Of a stretch of DNA of 64,000 nucleotides, positions 17,630 through 26,563 are shown piece after piece. The stretch is from Pseudoalteromonas sp. DL-6 (GTDB lineage Bacteria; Pseudomonadota; Gammaproteobacteria; Enterobacterales; Alteromonadaceae). Where the stretch lies: assembly GCF_004328665.1 (NCBI RefSeq), contig NZ_CP019771.1, positions 186,001-250,000 of the forward strand. The letters are read 5' to 3'. The position numbers and the translations under genes were made by a program. The notes beneath the pieces are model-generated. The model did not search any database. It was not told where the DNA came from and worked only from the letters and a program-made list of their open reading frames with translations. Numbering within the stretch: position 1 is the first letter of the stretch; each line of letters opens with the position of its first letter.

Positions 17630-19311
17630 TGGAAGCTCCACTGTCGGGTAAACTAAAAAAGCTATTCGAAAGCACGCAACTGCTTTTAAGCTCCCATAAC
17701 AATAAAAGTCAGTGGCATACCTTCTACCCTCTTGTGTGTAAGCTTTCAGAGCAATACGCTGCATTATACAAACAAAACCCAGCGGCCTTGCAAGCTCAGT
17801 TAAATTTATATAAAACACATTATAGTTACGCAACCAATTTAGTGGTTAACCAATGTGTATTAACCTGTGCTTTGTGTAGTAGTCAAAACTACGACAACGA
17901 TTTAACCGAGCTTTATATTAGTGCCTCATTAGTTGAACACCTTTGTGTTGCCAAACAATTAAATAAGTTAGCTCAACAGCAAACGTTTAACGAAGCCGAT
18001 AAAAAAATGTGGCAGTTACGCCATAAACTTGCAGCCAAAGTATTATTAACGGCTAAACAACCCGCGCACCAAATTGCTCATATTTTGGCAAAATTAGGCA
18101 AATACAAACACGCATTATTAGATACACCTAAAATTATGCTTTATGACGGTGCCAGTGTGTTGGTTTCTTTAGCTAATATATTAGCACTTAACGTTACTTG
18201 TAATGAAAAACAACAGCACATAAATTTTTATAAAGCGGTCGCTGATTTATATATAAGAACTCCCAACTCATTTGCACAAACGTTATTAAAAGCGCTAGTT
18301 GCACACGTTGGACAATATGTACCTGGCAGCCAAGTCGTGTATGCCGACCAAGCTATGGTTTATTTAGCCACGGATACGCAAGGCCGACATATTATAGTTA
18401 ATAACGCCAATACTAAAATGGCATGGTATCGTATTAAAGCGTCCTTAATGGATGACTCAAAAGCATGGGAATGCAATGATAACCGCTTATTTTTAAAAGT
18501 ATGGGACAGTGAACATGTTAATATTCCACACAATGTACACTCTGCACAAGCACCCTTGTACCAATTAGTTAAACAAATAAAAACGCAAAAAGAATACAGC
18601 TTTAAAGCTTTGAACACCTTACTTACCCCCTACCCTGACGTTATAAAGTCAGTATGCTTAGCAGTAAAGCACTACAACAAAGAGCTATTACCTGCTAAAG
18701 ATTTAAGACATAGTTTATCTATGGTAGGTTACGATAAAGCACCGGCTATTATTCAAGGGGTAGTGTTTCAACAATTGGTAAATAGTATTGCTCATCCTTT
18801 ACATGCCTTTTTATGCACCCGTATTAGTTGTTTAGTAAATATTTTAGAGCTACTAGTAAAACATAATCCTCGCGTTCAAGGTGAGCGTGTTAGTTTAAGC
18901 TTATATGCTTACTTATATTATGTGTTGATACATTACAGCGCAGATGTTTCTAGAAAAATCACCATTGACAAAACACCGAGTAAATCGCTCGATACACCGT
19001 TTAGTGCATTTTTTGGTGTAAACAAAATAGATGCTCCTCATTTAAATAACGAGCTTAACGAATTACTTAGTGGCGATCCGTGGGCATCGGCTTTATTAAA
19101 TGCTGAGCAACTCCCTAAAAAGCAGCTTAATGATGCCGGTCAATTATGGGCGGCATTAAAGGTAGTGGCACAGCGTATACTTCAACCTAACCTGCCATTA
19201 ACAGCATGGCAACAGCAAATATTGAATCAACAACTTAGTCGCCATGGTTGGCAAAGTGAAGCCGATTTTAATCAATCGCTGCTGCGCTTAGGGTTACACA
19301 ATAGTATTTAG
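17629..19311 (+). CDS. Unrecognised 560-aa protein, possibly HD/HDOD-related
   Basis: I do not recognise this cytoplasmic protein. It has no signal peptide or membrane segment. The segment about 225-285 (LLKALVAHVGQYVPGSQVVY...) resembles the region that follows HD-GYP or HDOD cores. About 360-415 (LRHSLSMVGYDKAPAIIQGV) has the spacing of an HDOD helix pair. No HD, GGDEF or EAL motif is present, so an enzyme cannot be claimed. Its start overlaps the DUF3192-like stop by one base, giving a two-gene unit. Confidence 0.6.
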   Translation: MEAPLSGKLKKLFESTQLLLSSHNNKSQWHTFYPLVCKLSEQYAALYKQNPAALQAQLNLYKTHYSYATNLVVNQCVLTCALCSSQNYDNDLTELYISASLVEHLCVAKQLNKLAQQQTFNEADKKMWQLRHKLAAKVLLTAKQPAHQIAHILAKLGKYKHALLDTPKIMLYDGASVLVSLANILALNVTCNEKQQHINFYKAVADLYIRTPNSFAQTLLKALVAHVGQYVPGSQVVYADQAMVYLATDTQGRHIIVNNANTKMAWYRIKASLMDDSKAWECNDNRLFLKVWDSEHVNIPHNVHSAQAPLYQLVKQIKTQKEYSFKALNTLLTPYPDVIKSVCLAVKHYNKELLPAKDLRHSLSMVGYDKAPAIIQGVVFQQLVNSIAHPLHAFLCTRISCLVNILELLVKHNPRVQGERVSLSLYAYLYYVLIHYSADVSRKITIDKTPSKSLDTPFSAFFGVNKIDAPHLNNELNELLSGDPWASALLNAEQLPKKQLNDAGQLWAALKVVAQRILQPNLPLTAWQQQILNQQLSRHGWQSEADFNQSLLRLGLHNSI

Positions 19312-19326
19312 CTGACTTATTACCAC

Positions 19327-19343
19327 TATAACTTAAAGTTATA
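19327..19343. promoter_or_regulatory. 17-bp perfect palindrome upstream of icd
   Basis: TATAACTT-A-AAGTTATA is a perfect palindrome with a single central base, located 13-29 nt after the preceding stop and about 150 nt before icd. It may be an operator or a weak 3' hairpin. No T-run follows. Confidence 0.35.
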
Positions 19344-19490
19344 CCCTGTATTCATACTATAAACTGGCAAAATGAGAGATAAATTGGTATAAATGCCGGC
19401 TAAAATTTAGTACCCCTGTCATATAAGTAGTCTAAACTCTGTTGAGTATTTTTATTTATGTGTGTATCCAAATCTTTAAAGGAAAAGTTC

Positions 19491-20498
19491 ATGGCCAAAC
19501 AAACCATAACAGTGATCAAAGGCGACGGCATCGGCCCAAGCATTATCGACTCAGCACTTGAAATACTAAAAGCCGCAGGATGCGATTTTGATTATGAATT
19601 TGTTGACGCTGGCCTTGCTGCGCTTGAGAAAACAGGCGAATTGCTTCCACAAGAAACAATTGACACAATTGCTAAGAATAAAATCACCTTAAAAGGTCCT
19701 TTAACCACGCCAGTAGGCGAAGGTTTTACATCTATCAACGTAACACTTCGTAAGCAATTTGGTCTATACGCCAATGTACGTCCGGTTAAATCGTTTGCCG
19801 GTACTAAAGCACGTTACGACGATATTGATATCATCACTATTCGTGAAAACACGCAAGGTATGTATTCAGGTGCAGGCCAAGTTGTATCTGAAGATGGCAC
19901 CGAAGCTGAAGCAAAATCTGTGATCACTCGCGAAGGCGCAGAAAAAATTGTAACATTCGCATACGAACTAGCTGTACGTGAAGGCCGTAAAAAAGTAACG
20001 GCTGTACACAAAGCAAACATTTTAAAATCAACGTCTGGTTTATTCTTAAAAGTAGCGCGTGAAGTGGCTGAGCGTTACCCAGAAATTGAATCAACTGAAA
20101 TGATTGTTGATGCAACATGTATGAAACTTGTAATGACTCCTGAAGAGTTTGACGTTATCGTTACAACGAACTTATTTGGCGATATTTTATCTGACTTATG
20201 TGCTGGCTTAGTAGGCGGTTTAGGCATGGCACCAGGAGCAAACATTGGTGAAGATGCTGCTATTTTTGAAGCTGTTCACGGTAGTGCACCTGATATTGCT
20301 GGTAAAAACCTTGCAAATCCTACGTCAGTGATTTTAGCCTCTATTCAAATGCTAGAGCATTTAAACATGGGCGATACAGCTGAACGTATTCGTAGCGCTG
20401 TTGCTGATGTAATTAAATCAGGCGACCGTACTACCCGCGATTTAGGCGGCAGCCACGGTACTACTGATTTCACACAATCAGTAATTGACCGTCTGTAA
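19491..20498 (+). CDS. icd: NAD-dependent isocitrate dehydrogenase
   Basis: This TCA-cycle enzyme oxidatively decarboxylates isocitrate to 2-oxoglutarate. The 335-aa length fits the short beta-decarboxylating dehydrogenases rather than the 416-aa E. coli type. The GDGIGPSI N-terminus, RENTQGMYSG around the substrate serine/Arg region, and the GLVGGLGMAPGANIG and HGSAPDIAGKNLANP motifs are present. The Asp-Ile pair in APDIAG replaces the Lys-Tyr of NADP enzymes, pointing to NAD. AAAGGAAAAG lies 6-7 nt before ATG 19491, which is preferred over an upstream in-frame start at 19458. Isopropylmalate dehydrogenase is less likely because the NTQGMY sequence is isocitrate type. Confidence 0.92.
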   Translation: MAKQTITVIKGDGIGPSIIDSALEILKAAGCDFDYEFVDAGLAALEKTGELLPQETIDTIAKNKITLKGPLTTPVGEGFTSINVTLRKQFGLYANVRPVKSFAGTKARYDDIDIITIRENTQGMYSGAGQVVSEDGTEAEAKSVITREGAEKIVTFAYELAVREGRKKVTAVHKANILKSTSGLFLKVAREVAERYPEIESTEMIVDATCMKLVMTPEEFDVIVTTNLFGDILSDLCAGLVGGLGMAPGANIGEDAAIFEAVHGSAPDIAGKNLANPTSVILASIQMLEHLNMGDTAERIRSAVADVIKSGDRTTRDLGGSHGTTDFTQSVIDRL

Positions 20499-20514
20499 TT
20501 AGTACTGTTAAATT

Positions 20515-20542
20515 AAAAAGCCAGCTAATGCTGGCTTTTTTT
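20515..20542 (+). terminator. Terminator after icd
   Basis: AAAAAGCCAGC (20515-20525) pairs with GCTGGCTTTTT (20530-20540) over a TAAT loop and is followed by T-rich sequence, 17 nt after the icd stop. Confidence 0.92.
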
Positions 20543-20711
20543 ATGCCAGAAACACAGCATTTAAATTTCCCTCTGACCATCCCCAACCCTAAGTGAACAC
20601 GCAAAACTGCATAATTTCTGCTTATAAAGTGAAAATAACTCACATTAAATAGATTATTAGATTAAAAAACATTTAAAAATGAATTTTTAATCCAAAAATC
20701 AGTTTAATGGG

Positions 20712-20740
20712 TTGACATGTGTGCACAAAAGCCTTAAAAA
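20712..20740 (+). promoter_or_regulatory. Sigma-70 promoter of the ilvIH leader
   Basis: TTGACA (20712-20717), a 17-nt spacer and TAAAAA (20735-20740) form a good -35/-10 pair. Transcription would begin about 50 nt before the leader peptide start. Confidence 0.65.
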
Positions 20741-20798
20741 TAACCACATACAAAAATTGTCATTTAAACAATATTTTATTTTAAAGAGCAAAAACACC

Positions 20799-20870
20799 AT
20801 GAACACACAATTTCGTCTATTAGTCTTACTCGTACTGGTCTTAGTGATAAGCCCAGCGGGGATGTATTAA
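20799..20870 (+). CDS. ilvL: Branched-chain amino acid leader peptide
   Basis: A 23-aa open frame starts MNTQFR and then runs LLVLLVLVLVI, i.e. six Leu, four Val and one Ile codon in a row, ending in SPAGMY. It is the classic composition of an ilv attenuation leader peptide. Ribosome stalling on these codons when Leu, Val or Ile-tRNA is scarce would favour the antiterminator. The AAAGAG site is 10 nt upstream of the ATG. It is too short for usual gene callers. Confidence 0.85.
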   Translation: MNTQFRLLVLLVLVLVISPAGMY

Positions 20871-20921
20871 AAGGTGAAAATTGCTTTTTAAAACCCTCGC
20901 ACTACGCGGGGGTTTTTTTTT
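20856..20921 (+). promoter_or_regulatory. Transcription attenuator of ilvIH
   Basis: The terminator stem is CCCTCGC (20894-20900) with GCGGGGG (20906-20912), followed by nine Ts. The same 5' arm can instead pair with GCGGGG (20856-20861) inside the leader peptide codons for Ala-Gly. The two pairings are mutually exclusive, which is the switch expected for attenuation. Confidence 0.85.
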
Positions 20922-20946
20922 GCATGTAATCAACAGAGGAATGAGG

Positions 20947-22671
20947 ATGAGTAAACAAGAATATAATGGCTCTGAATTAGTTGTTAAGTCATTAAAAGAG
21001 CTTAAGGTTAAGTATATATTTGGTTACCCCGGTGGCTCAGTATTAGATTTATACGATGCACTATTTCAGCAGGACGATATTGAACACATTTTAGTACGCC
21101 ATGAACAAGCGGCCACACACATGGCTGATGGCTACGCAAGAGCAACCGGTGAAGTAGGTGTTGTACTTGCTACATCAGGTCCCGGTGCAACAAACTGTGT
21201 AACAGGCATAGCAACTGCGTATATGGATTCAATTCCTATGGTGGTATTATCAGGTCAAGTGCCAACAAATCTTATTGGCGATGACGCGTTTCAAGAAACC
21301 GATATTGTTGGCTGCTCTCGCCCCATTGTAAAGCATAGCTTTAATTGTAGAAGCGCTATTGAAATACCTAATATTCTTGCCAAAGCCTTTTATATTGCCA
21401 GCACTGGCCGCCCAGGCCCGGTGGTAGTAGAACTTCCTAAAGACATGCTTAACCCAGAACTGACTTTTGCTTACAACTTCCCGCCAGCAACCGAACTTAG
21501 AACCTATAACCCTAATACCAAGGGTCACTCTAAACAAATTCGTAAAGCTGTTACTGCTATTTTAGAAGCGAAGAAACTGGTTATCTATTCTGGTGGCGGT
21601 ATTGTGCTTTCAAACACCTCAGAGCAACTAACTCATTTAGTCGAATCACTTAATGCCCCTATTACCAACACGTTAATGGGGCTGGGCGGTATATCGGGCG
21701 TTCACCCTAACTTTATTGGTATGTTGGGTATGCACGGTACATTAGAAGCCAATAAAGCCATGGCCAATGCCGATGTTATTTTAGCACTTGGCGCACGATT
21801 CGATGATCGGGTTACTAATAATGTTCAAAAATTCTGTCCAAATGCCACTATTGTGCATGTAGATGTTGATCCAACCTCTATTTCTAAAACCATTAAATCA
21901 CATATTCCTGTTGTTGGCTGTTTGGCAACGGTACTTGAGCAATTACAAACTGCCATAGATAACAGCCCAATTAAAATTGATCGCAGTGCACAAGAAGATT
22001 GGTGGCGACAAGTGATCAGCTGGCGTGAACAAAAATGCCTTAGTTACAATAGCGATGGTGACAAAATAAAACCTCAGGCAGTTATAGAGGCAATATATGA
22101 AGCGACCAACGGAGATGCTTATGTCAGCTCTGATGTTGGGCAACACCAAATGTTTGCCGCGCAGTATTACCCATTTAAACACCCTCGTCAATGGATCAAC
22201 TCAGGCGGCCTAGGCACTATGGGCTTTGGTTTACCTGCAGCAATGGGCGTTAAACTGGCTTTTCCTGACAAAGAGTCTTTATGTGTAACTGGCGACGGCT
22301 CTATACAAATGAACATTCAAGAGCTATCAACCTGTTTACAGTATAACTTAGCAGTAAAGGTGATCTCCTTAAATAACCGCTCACTGGGGATGGTAAGACA
22401 ATGGCAAGACATGATTTATGGCGGCAGACACTCTTCATCGTATATGGAATCTTTGCCTGATTTTGTAAAGCTTGTTGAAAGCTATGGCCATGTGGGTATC
22501 AGAGTAAACACCCTTGATGAGTTACAACCAGCGATAGACAAAGCCATGTCGATCACCGATAGATTGGTATTTTTAGATATTTTAGTAGACGAAAAAGAAC
22601 ATGTTTATCCGATGCAAATTAAGCACGGTGGCATAGATGAGATGTGGTTAAGAAAAGGAGTGAAGGCATAA
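20947..22671 (+). CDS. ilvI: Acetolactate synthase large subunit
   Basis: The TPP- and FAD-dependent catalytic subunit makes acetolactate and acetohydroxybutyrate for Val, Leu and Ile. The 574-aa protein has catalytic Glu in [16 protein letters not shown] (about 47), the FAD-region [10 protein letters not shown], and the TPP motif [19 protein letters not shown] at 20936-20940 places the start at ATG 20947. ATG 20941 would sit directly against the ribosome site, and an upstream in-frame TTG (20881) lies in the terminator. The one-base overlap with ilvH and the IlvH-like partner favour the name ilvI, but ilvB/ilvG types are similar. Confidence 0.95.
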   Translation: MSKQEYNGSELVVKSLKELKVKYIFGYPGGSVLDLYDALFQQDDIEHILVRHEQAATHMADGYARATGEVGVVLATSGPGATNCVTGIATAYMDSIPMVVLSGQVPTNLIGDDAFQETDIVGCSRPIVKHSFNCRSAIEIPNILAKAFYIASTGRPGPVVVELPKDMLNPELTFAYNFPPATELRTYNPNTKGHSKQIRKAVTAILEAKKLVIYSGGGIVLSNTSEQLTHLVESLNAPITNTLMGLGGISGVHPNFIGMLGMHGTLEANKAMANADVILALGARFDDRVTNNVQKFCPNATIVHVDVDPTSISKTIKSHIPVVGCLATVLEQLQTAIDNSPIKIDRSAQEDWWRQVISWREQKCLSYNSDGDKIKPQAVIEAIYEATNGDAYVSSDVGQHQMFAAQYYPFKHPRQWINSGGLGTMGFGLPAAMGVKLAFPDKESLCVTGDGSIQMNIQELSTCLQYNLAVKVISLNNRSLGMVRQWQDMIYGGRHSSSYMESLPDFVKLVESYGHVGIRVNTLDELQPAIDKAMSITDRLVFLDILVDEKEHVYPMQIKHGGIDEMWLRKGVKA

Positions 22672-23171
22672 TGCGTCGTATATTATCTATATTATTAGAA
22701 AATGAACCCGGTGCGTTATCACGTATAGTGGGACTATTTTCTCAGCGAGCCTACAATATTGATAGCTTAACAGTGGGTACCACAGACGATGAATCACTTT
22801 CTCGCATTACGGTAACCACTAAGGGCGATGACAGAATTGTTGAACAAATAACAAAGCAAGTAAACAAGCTGGTCGATGTACTTAAAGTTATTGATTTAAC
22901 CGACATGAGTCATATAGAGCGTGAACTACTATTAGTAAAAGTATTTGCCAAAGACGAAGCGACTCGTGCGGCAGTAACTCGTGTTGTTGATGTATTTCAA
23001 GGGGCTATTTTAGATATGGGTCGTCAAAGTTACAGCCTACAATTGGTAAGTAGCACCGATAAAATAGAGTCGTTCTTAGATACCTTACGCCACGAGACCG
23101 ACATTATTGAAGTAGTCCGCTCAGGCGCAGTCGGCATTGGCCGAGGAGATAAGGCGCTTAAAGCTAAATAA
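22671..23171 (+). CDS. ilvH: Acetolactate synthase small (regulatory) subunit
   Basis: The regulatory subunit supports activity and gives valine feedback inhibition. The 166-aa protein starts [19 protein letters not shown], an ACT domain (about 1-75) matching E. coli IlvH closely, followed by the C-terminal dimerisation domain with ARSG/VRSGAVGI.RGDK at the end. The start is placed at ATG 22671, with AAAAGGAG 10 nt upstream inside ilvI. The stop of ilvI overlaps it by one base. Confidence 0.95.
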   Translation: MRRILSILLENEPGALSRIVGLFSQRAYNIDSLTVGTTDDESLSRITVTTKGDDRIVEQITKQVNKLVDVLKVIDLTDMSHIERELLLVKVFAKDEATRAAVTRVVDVFQGAILDMGRQSYSLQLVSSTDKIESFLDTLRHETDIIEVVRSGAVGIGRGDKALKAK

Positions 23172-23192
23172 GCGTTAAATTTACAACAAAAA

Positions 23193-23214
23193 AAAAGGGC
23201 TAAATAGCCCTTTT
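23193..23214. terminator. Bidirectional terminator between ilvH and HU
   Basis: AAAAGGGCT and AGCCCTTTT form a 9-bp stem with an AAAT loop between convergent genes. Both strands have a T-run after the stem, so it can serve ilvH and the minus-strand HU gene. Confidence 0.88.
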
Positions 23215-23236
23215 ATTATATTTTATAAACCTATAA

Positions 23237-23512
23237 TTATAGATTTACTTGGTCTTTAAGACCTTTACCTGGTTTAAAGCTTGGAATAGTCGCTGCTGAA
23301 ATTTGGATTTCTGCACCCGTTTGTGGGTTACGACCCGTGCGTGCAGCACGTTCTTTAACTGAAAAAGTACCAAAACCAACTAATGCAACAGAGTTGCCTT
23401 CTTTTAATGAAGAAGTTACAGCGCCTGTGAATGCATCAAGTGCACGTGTAGCGGCTGCTTTAGAGATTTCTGCGTCAGTAGAGATTTTTTCAACTAGTTG
23501 AGCTTTGTTCAT
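23237..23512 (-). CDS. hupB: HU-family nucleoid protein
   Basis: This 91-aa histone-like protein binds and bends DNA non-specifically. It starts [10 protein letters not shown] and has [21 protein letters not shown] with the intercalating proline arm, and ends KPGKGLKD, all typical of HU. An in-frame upstream extension exists but AGGAATC lies before ATG 23512, and HU proteins start here. HU-alpha versus HU-beta cannot be separated with certainty, so hupB is provisional. Confidence 0.93.
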   Translation of the reverse strand: MNKAQLVEKISTDAEISKAAATRALDAFTGAVTSSLKEGNSVALVGFGTFSVKERAARTGRNPQTGAEIQISAATIPSFKPGKGLKDQVNL

Positions 23513-23717
23513 TATTAGATTCCTATTCGTTATTATTTTGCCTTCGCAAATCCTATCTTTATGCATTTTCGAAGAGTTAGCAACAGCAAATTACGATTTT
23601 TATCTAAAATACTAAAAAATTAGTAAAAATAGTAAAATTCACTGTAAAATACAGCGAGTTGAGTTAACAAAAGCTTAATTTAGGCACACTATTAGTGCAG
23701 CTTTGCACCTTAATGAC

Positions 23718-24260
23718 TCACTCTACCTTTTCTATTACTAAGGTCACTTCCCCAACCTCAACACCAAACTTAACAATAGACGTACGGTTTATCAAGCGGG
23801 TATTTGTTACTAGGTACATCCAATCGTCAAAATTAACTTCCAACGAACTGCCATCGTAAGGGATCTCTACATTATAATTCCAATGAAACACACTGCCGTC
23901 ACTTTCACCTGTGGCTATTCCTAAAACATCTGAGGCCGTTCCAGTTAAAGTGTTATCGTCGTTTAAGGTTATTTTCCAGATACGTTTTTGTGTTTCCCCA
24001 TCATCGTAAACAAAATCTTCTTCAATAGTGCCCTTATTGCCATCCCACGTAGCGCTTAAATCCACAACAAGCTTACGAGTTAATTCACCTTTAAAGTCTT
24101 GTACAACGCCATAGGCTTTCAAATCGCCACTAAAGAAGGTCTTAAAATCGAAATTTGGTTCTGAACCTTTGTAATGTTCAACACTTGGGGCTGAACAACT
24201 GGCAATAAAAAAACTAACAGCCAATACCATGGCGACTTTAACGCGTTTTAGATTAATCAT
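23718..24260 (-). CDS. DUF3833-family lipoprotein
   Basis: This 180-aa predicted lipoprotein has a signal peptide ending FIASC (Cys22) and a beta-rich mature part. WDGNKGTIEEDFVYDDGE.Q.R.W and DWMYL..NTRLINRTS.KFG match the DUF3833 family. Function is unknown, but family members are found next to cyclopropane-type fatty acid and RpoE-ChrR genes. It is the last gene of the 12-gene operon, one base after the chalcone-isomerase-like gene. Confidence 0.88.
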   Translation of the reverse strand: MINLKRVKVAMVLAVSFFIASCSAPSVEHYKGSEPNFDFKTFFSGDLKAYGVVQDFKGELTRKLVVDLSATWDGNKGTIEEDFVYDDGETQKRIWKITLNDDNTLTGTASDVLGIATGESDGSVFHWNYNVEIPYDGSSLEVNFDDWMYLVTNTRLINRTSIVKFGVEVGEVTLVIEKVE

Positions 24261-24261
24261 A

Positions 24262-24750
24262 TTAAATCCCTAGTAGTTGATTTCTAATTGATGGTTCCGA
24301 GGTATTTTCACTTAACCAAATAGCTAAAAAATCTTCAGCAAACGTGGCATCATCAATACGGCCTATTTGGTTATCGTTATGAAAAAAAGTGCTGTGCCCT
24401 TGCTGATCAGTTAATAAAGTTAACGATTCACCTTTTTTAATATTTGGCCATATCGAGAGTAATTTATCTGCATAGCGAGCTGAAAGTTGAGGTTTGCCTA
24501 AATGTTGCCACTGTTCATTAGTCGCTTTTACAATGTCTTTAGCGTCAAAATCGCGCAAGTAGGTTAAGGTAAATTTAACAGGCGTTTGCTTGGCAGTATA
24601 AGTACCAGAGGGTGTGTAAAGCGTTGCATCATAAACATCCCAAAACAGATATTCCATGCGGGCTTCGCCCACCTTATTAAATTGGGTGTCAGCGTAAGCA
24701 ACAGAGTTGAGTAAAGCATAGACCATAAGTAAATTTAAAAGCGTTTTCAT
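24262..24750 (-). CDS. Chalcone isomerase-like periplasmic protein
   Basis: This 162-aa protein has a signal peptide (cut near AYA, about 20) and the chalcone-isomerase-like pattern (KVGEARMEYLFWDVYDATLYTP, then LTYLRDFDAKDI..A and W..LG). It likely binds a hydrophobic ligand rather than acting on flavonoids. Catalytic residues of plant enzymes are not apparent. GGAGG lies 6 nt before ATG 24750, which decides the start over 24762. It lies 23 nt after the DUF2878 gene in the same operon. Confidence 0.82.
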   Translation of the reverse strand: MKTLLNLLMVYALLNSVAYADTQFNKVGEARMEYLFWDVYDATLYTPSGTYTAKQTPVKFTLTYLRDFDAKDIVKATNEQWQHLGKPQLSARYADKLLSIWPNIKKGESLTLLTDQQGHSTFFHNDNQIGRIDDATFAEDFLAIWLSENTSEPSIRNQLLGI

Positions 24751-24773
24751 CGTTACCTCCAAGCAGTATCATT

Positions 24774-25277
24774 TTATTGCTTAACAAACGCGCCTATTTT
24801 ACCGTTTATAAATAAAATAAGGGTAAATGTTGCAGCCCATAAAGCACCGTAAAGTGGCCAAAACTGCCACAGTGGCATCCCTAATTCTAGTACATCAAAT
24901 CGCGAACCAGCCCAATAACTGCCTGGCGCGAATAACAAACACACACAAAATGCTTGCCACGGTTTAAGCTTAGTTAGAAACGACATTGAGGTGTTAATAC
25001 ACAGCACTAATGCGATCCATAAAAACACCAGCCATAATGGAAACGGATCAACTTTAAACTCAAATAGCCCTAACTGAACCGCAATAAACTCACACAATAG
25101 AGCCAATGGCAGGGCTTTAAAAACCAGTAAAGCATCTTGTTTTTTTTGTGCTGATAAGTAAAACATCAACGCTATGACTACAGCAGAAAAAACTAATGAG
25201 TCCTGTTCAAGTAGCAGGCACATAAACCACACTACCTGAAACAGCACAAAGTTAATAAGCGAGTGCAATCTCATCAT
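24774..25277 (-). CDS. DUF2878-family membrane protein
   Basis: This 167-aa protein has about five or six transmembrane helices and matches the DUF2878 pattern (LINFVLFQVVWF, then PLWLVFLWI.....NTSMSFL and APGSYWAG). Function is unknown. Its start overlaps the methyltransferase stop by 26 nt, so it is translated within the operon. Confidence 0.85.
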   Translation of the reverse strand: MMRLHSLINFVLFQVVWFMCLLLEQDSLVFSAVVIALMFYLSAQKKQDALLVFKALPLALLCEFIAVQLGLFEFKVDPFPLWLVFLWIALVLCINTSMSFLTKLKPWQAFCVCLLFAPGSYWAGSRFDVLELGMPLWQFWPLYGALWAATFTLILFINGKIGAFVKQ

Positions 25278-26514
25278 TACTACTCGTAAAGCGGGGTTTG
25301 CGTGCCATTAAATGCACAGTACTGGTGGCTCGAGTTCTGAATGCCCCCTCACAATAGGCAAGGTAAAATAGCCATAAGCGATAGAAACGATCATCAAACT
25401 TATCGCTATCAAGCTCTGGCCAGCTGGCAATAAAACGCTCACGCCAATCGGCAAGAGTGCGGGCATAATGAGCACCAATATCATTGATGGTGTGGATATT
25501 CATATCGGTGTTATTTTTAATTTGTTCACTCATTTCATTAAGCGAAGGCAAACACCCACCAGGGAAAATATACTGTTGTATAAAGTCTGAATTTTTTAAG
25601 TAATGTTGATAACGCTGATCGCTAATCGTAATTGCTTGAATAAGCATGGCACCGTCATCTTTTAATAACTCACCACACTTGGTAAAGAAGCTAGGTAAGT
25701 AGTCATGACCTACTGCCTCAATCATCTCTATTGAGACCAGCTTATCGTATTTTCCAGTCAATAGACGGTAGTCTTGTTTGAGCAAAGTGATTTTGCTTTC
25801 GAGTCCAAGCTGTTTAACTTTGTTAGCAACATAGTCGTGTTGTTCATCAGAAATAGTGGTGGTGGTTACATGACAGTCATAATGAGTTGCGGCATAAATG
25901 GCAAATGCCCCCCACCCTGTACCAATTTCAATAACTGTGTCACCTTGCTGTAACTCAACTTGTTCGCATATACGTTGAAGTTTGTATTGCTGCGCTTGTT
26001 CAAGAGTGGCGTCTTTGCTTGGGTAGACCGCGCTCGAATATAGCATTTCTTTACTTAAGAAAGACTCATATAAGTCGTTGCCTAAGTCATAGTGAGCAAC
26101 AATATTCTTTTTTGAACCTGCATGAGAGTTTTTGTTTTTTATATGGTTTATACGGTGGGCGATATTGCTAAAGAACGCAAATTTCTTTTCAAACGCATCT
26201 AACTGATCTTGGTTAATCGCAAAAATTTCGATTAAGCGGGTTAAATTATCACATTGCCATTGCCCTAAAATGTAAGACTCGCCCGCACCCACGCTACCAG
26301 AAAGAGCGAACGCTTTATACATGGCATTGTCGTTAACGGTGACAGTAACTTTCAGCTCTGAAGACGCATCTCCAAATACAGACTGCTGATTATTCTCAAC
26401 CAACACTATCTGCCCCGTTTCAATTGACGAGAACGCTTTAAACACTAACTTTTTATATAAATTAGTAAACCAACTGGTGCGTTCCTGAACGCGTAAGCTC
26501 GATACCTTTTCCAT
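25252..26514 (-). CDS. cfa: Cyclopropane-fatty-acid synthase family methyltransferase
   Basis: This SAM-dependent enzyme adds a methylene or methyl group to unsaturated acyl chains of membrane phospholipids. The 420-aa protein has the SAM motif VIEIGTGWGAFAIYAA (about residues 190-205), YDLGNDLYESFLSKEMLYSSA in the substrate region, and IEMIEAVGHDYLPSFF. The N-terminal about 110 residues are the CFA-type lipid-binding part. Cyclopropane ring formation versus methylation (as in furan fatty acid pathways) cannot be told. It lies 50 nt downstream of the DUF1365 gene. Confidence 0.9.
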   Translation of the reverse strand: MEKVSSLRVQERTSWFTNLYKKLVFKAFSSIETGQIVLVENNQQSVFGDASSELKVTVTVNDNAMYKAFALSGSVGAGESYILGQWQCDNLTRLIEIFAINQDQLDAFEKKFAFFSNIAHRINHIKNKNSHAGSKKNIVAHYDLGNDLYESFLSKEMLYSSAVYPSKDATLEQAQQYKLQRICEQVELQQGDTVIEIGTGWGAFAIYAATHYDCHVTTTTISDEQHDYVANKVKQLGLESKITLLKQDYRLLTGKYDKLVSIEMIEAVGHDYLPSFFTKCGELLKDDGAMLIQAITISDQRYQHYLKNSDFIQQYIFPGGCLPSLNEMSEQIKNNTDMNIHTINDIGAHYARTLADWRERFIASWPELDSDKFDDRFYRLWLFYLAYCEGAFRTRATSTVHLMARKPRFTSSNDEIALAY

Positions 26515-26563
26515 ATACTTACCTATATTATTGTTATTACTTATAAAACAACATAAATTAAAT

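Noticed and set aside
20881..20946. Extension of IlvI to an upstream TTG
   Set aside because: It would translate through the attenuator stem and T-run; the ribosome site points to ATG 20947.
23513..23566. Extended N-terminus of HU
   Set aside because: HU proteins begin MNKxxL at this place, and a ribosome site precedes ATG 23512.
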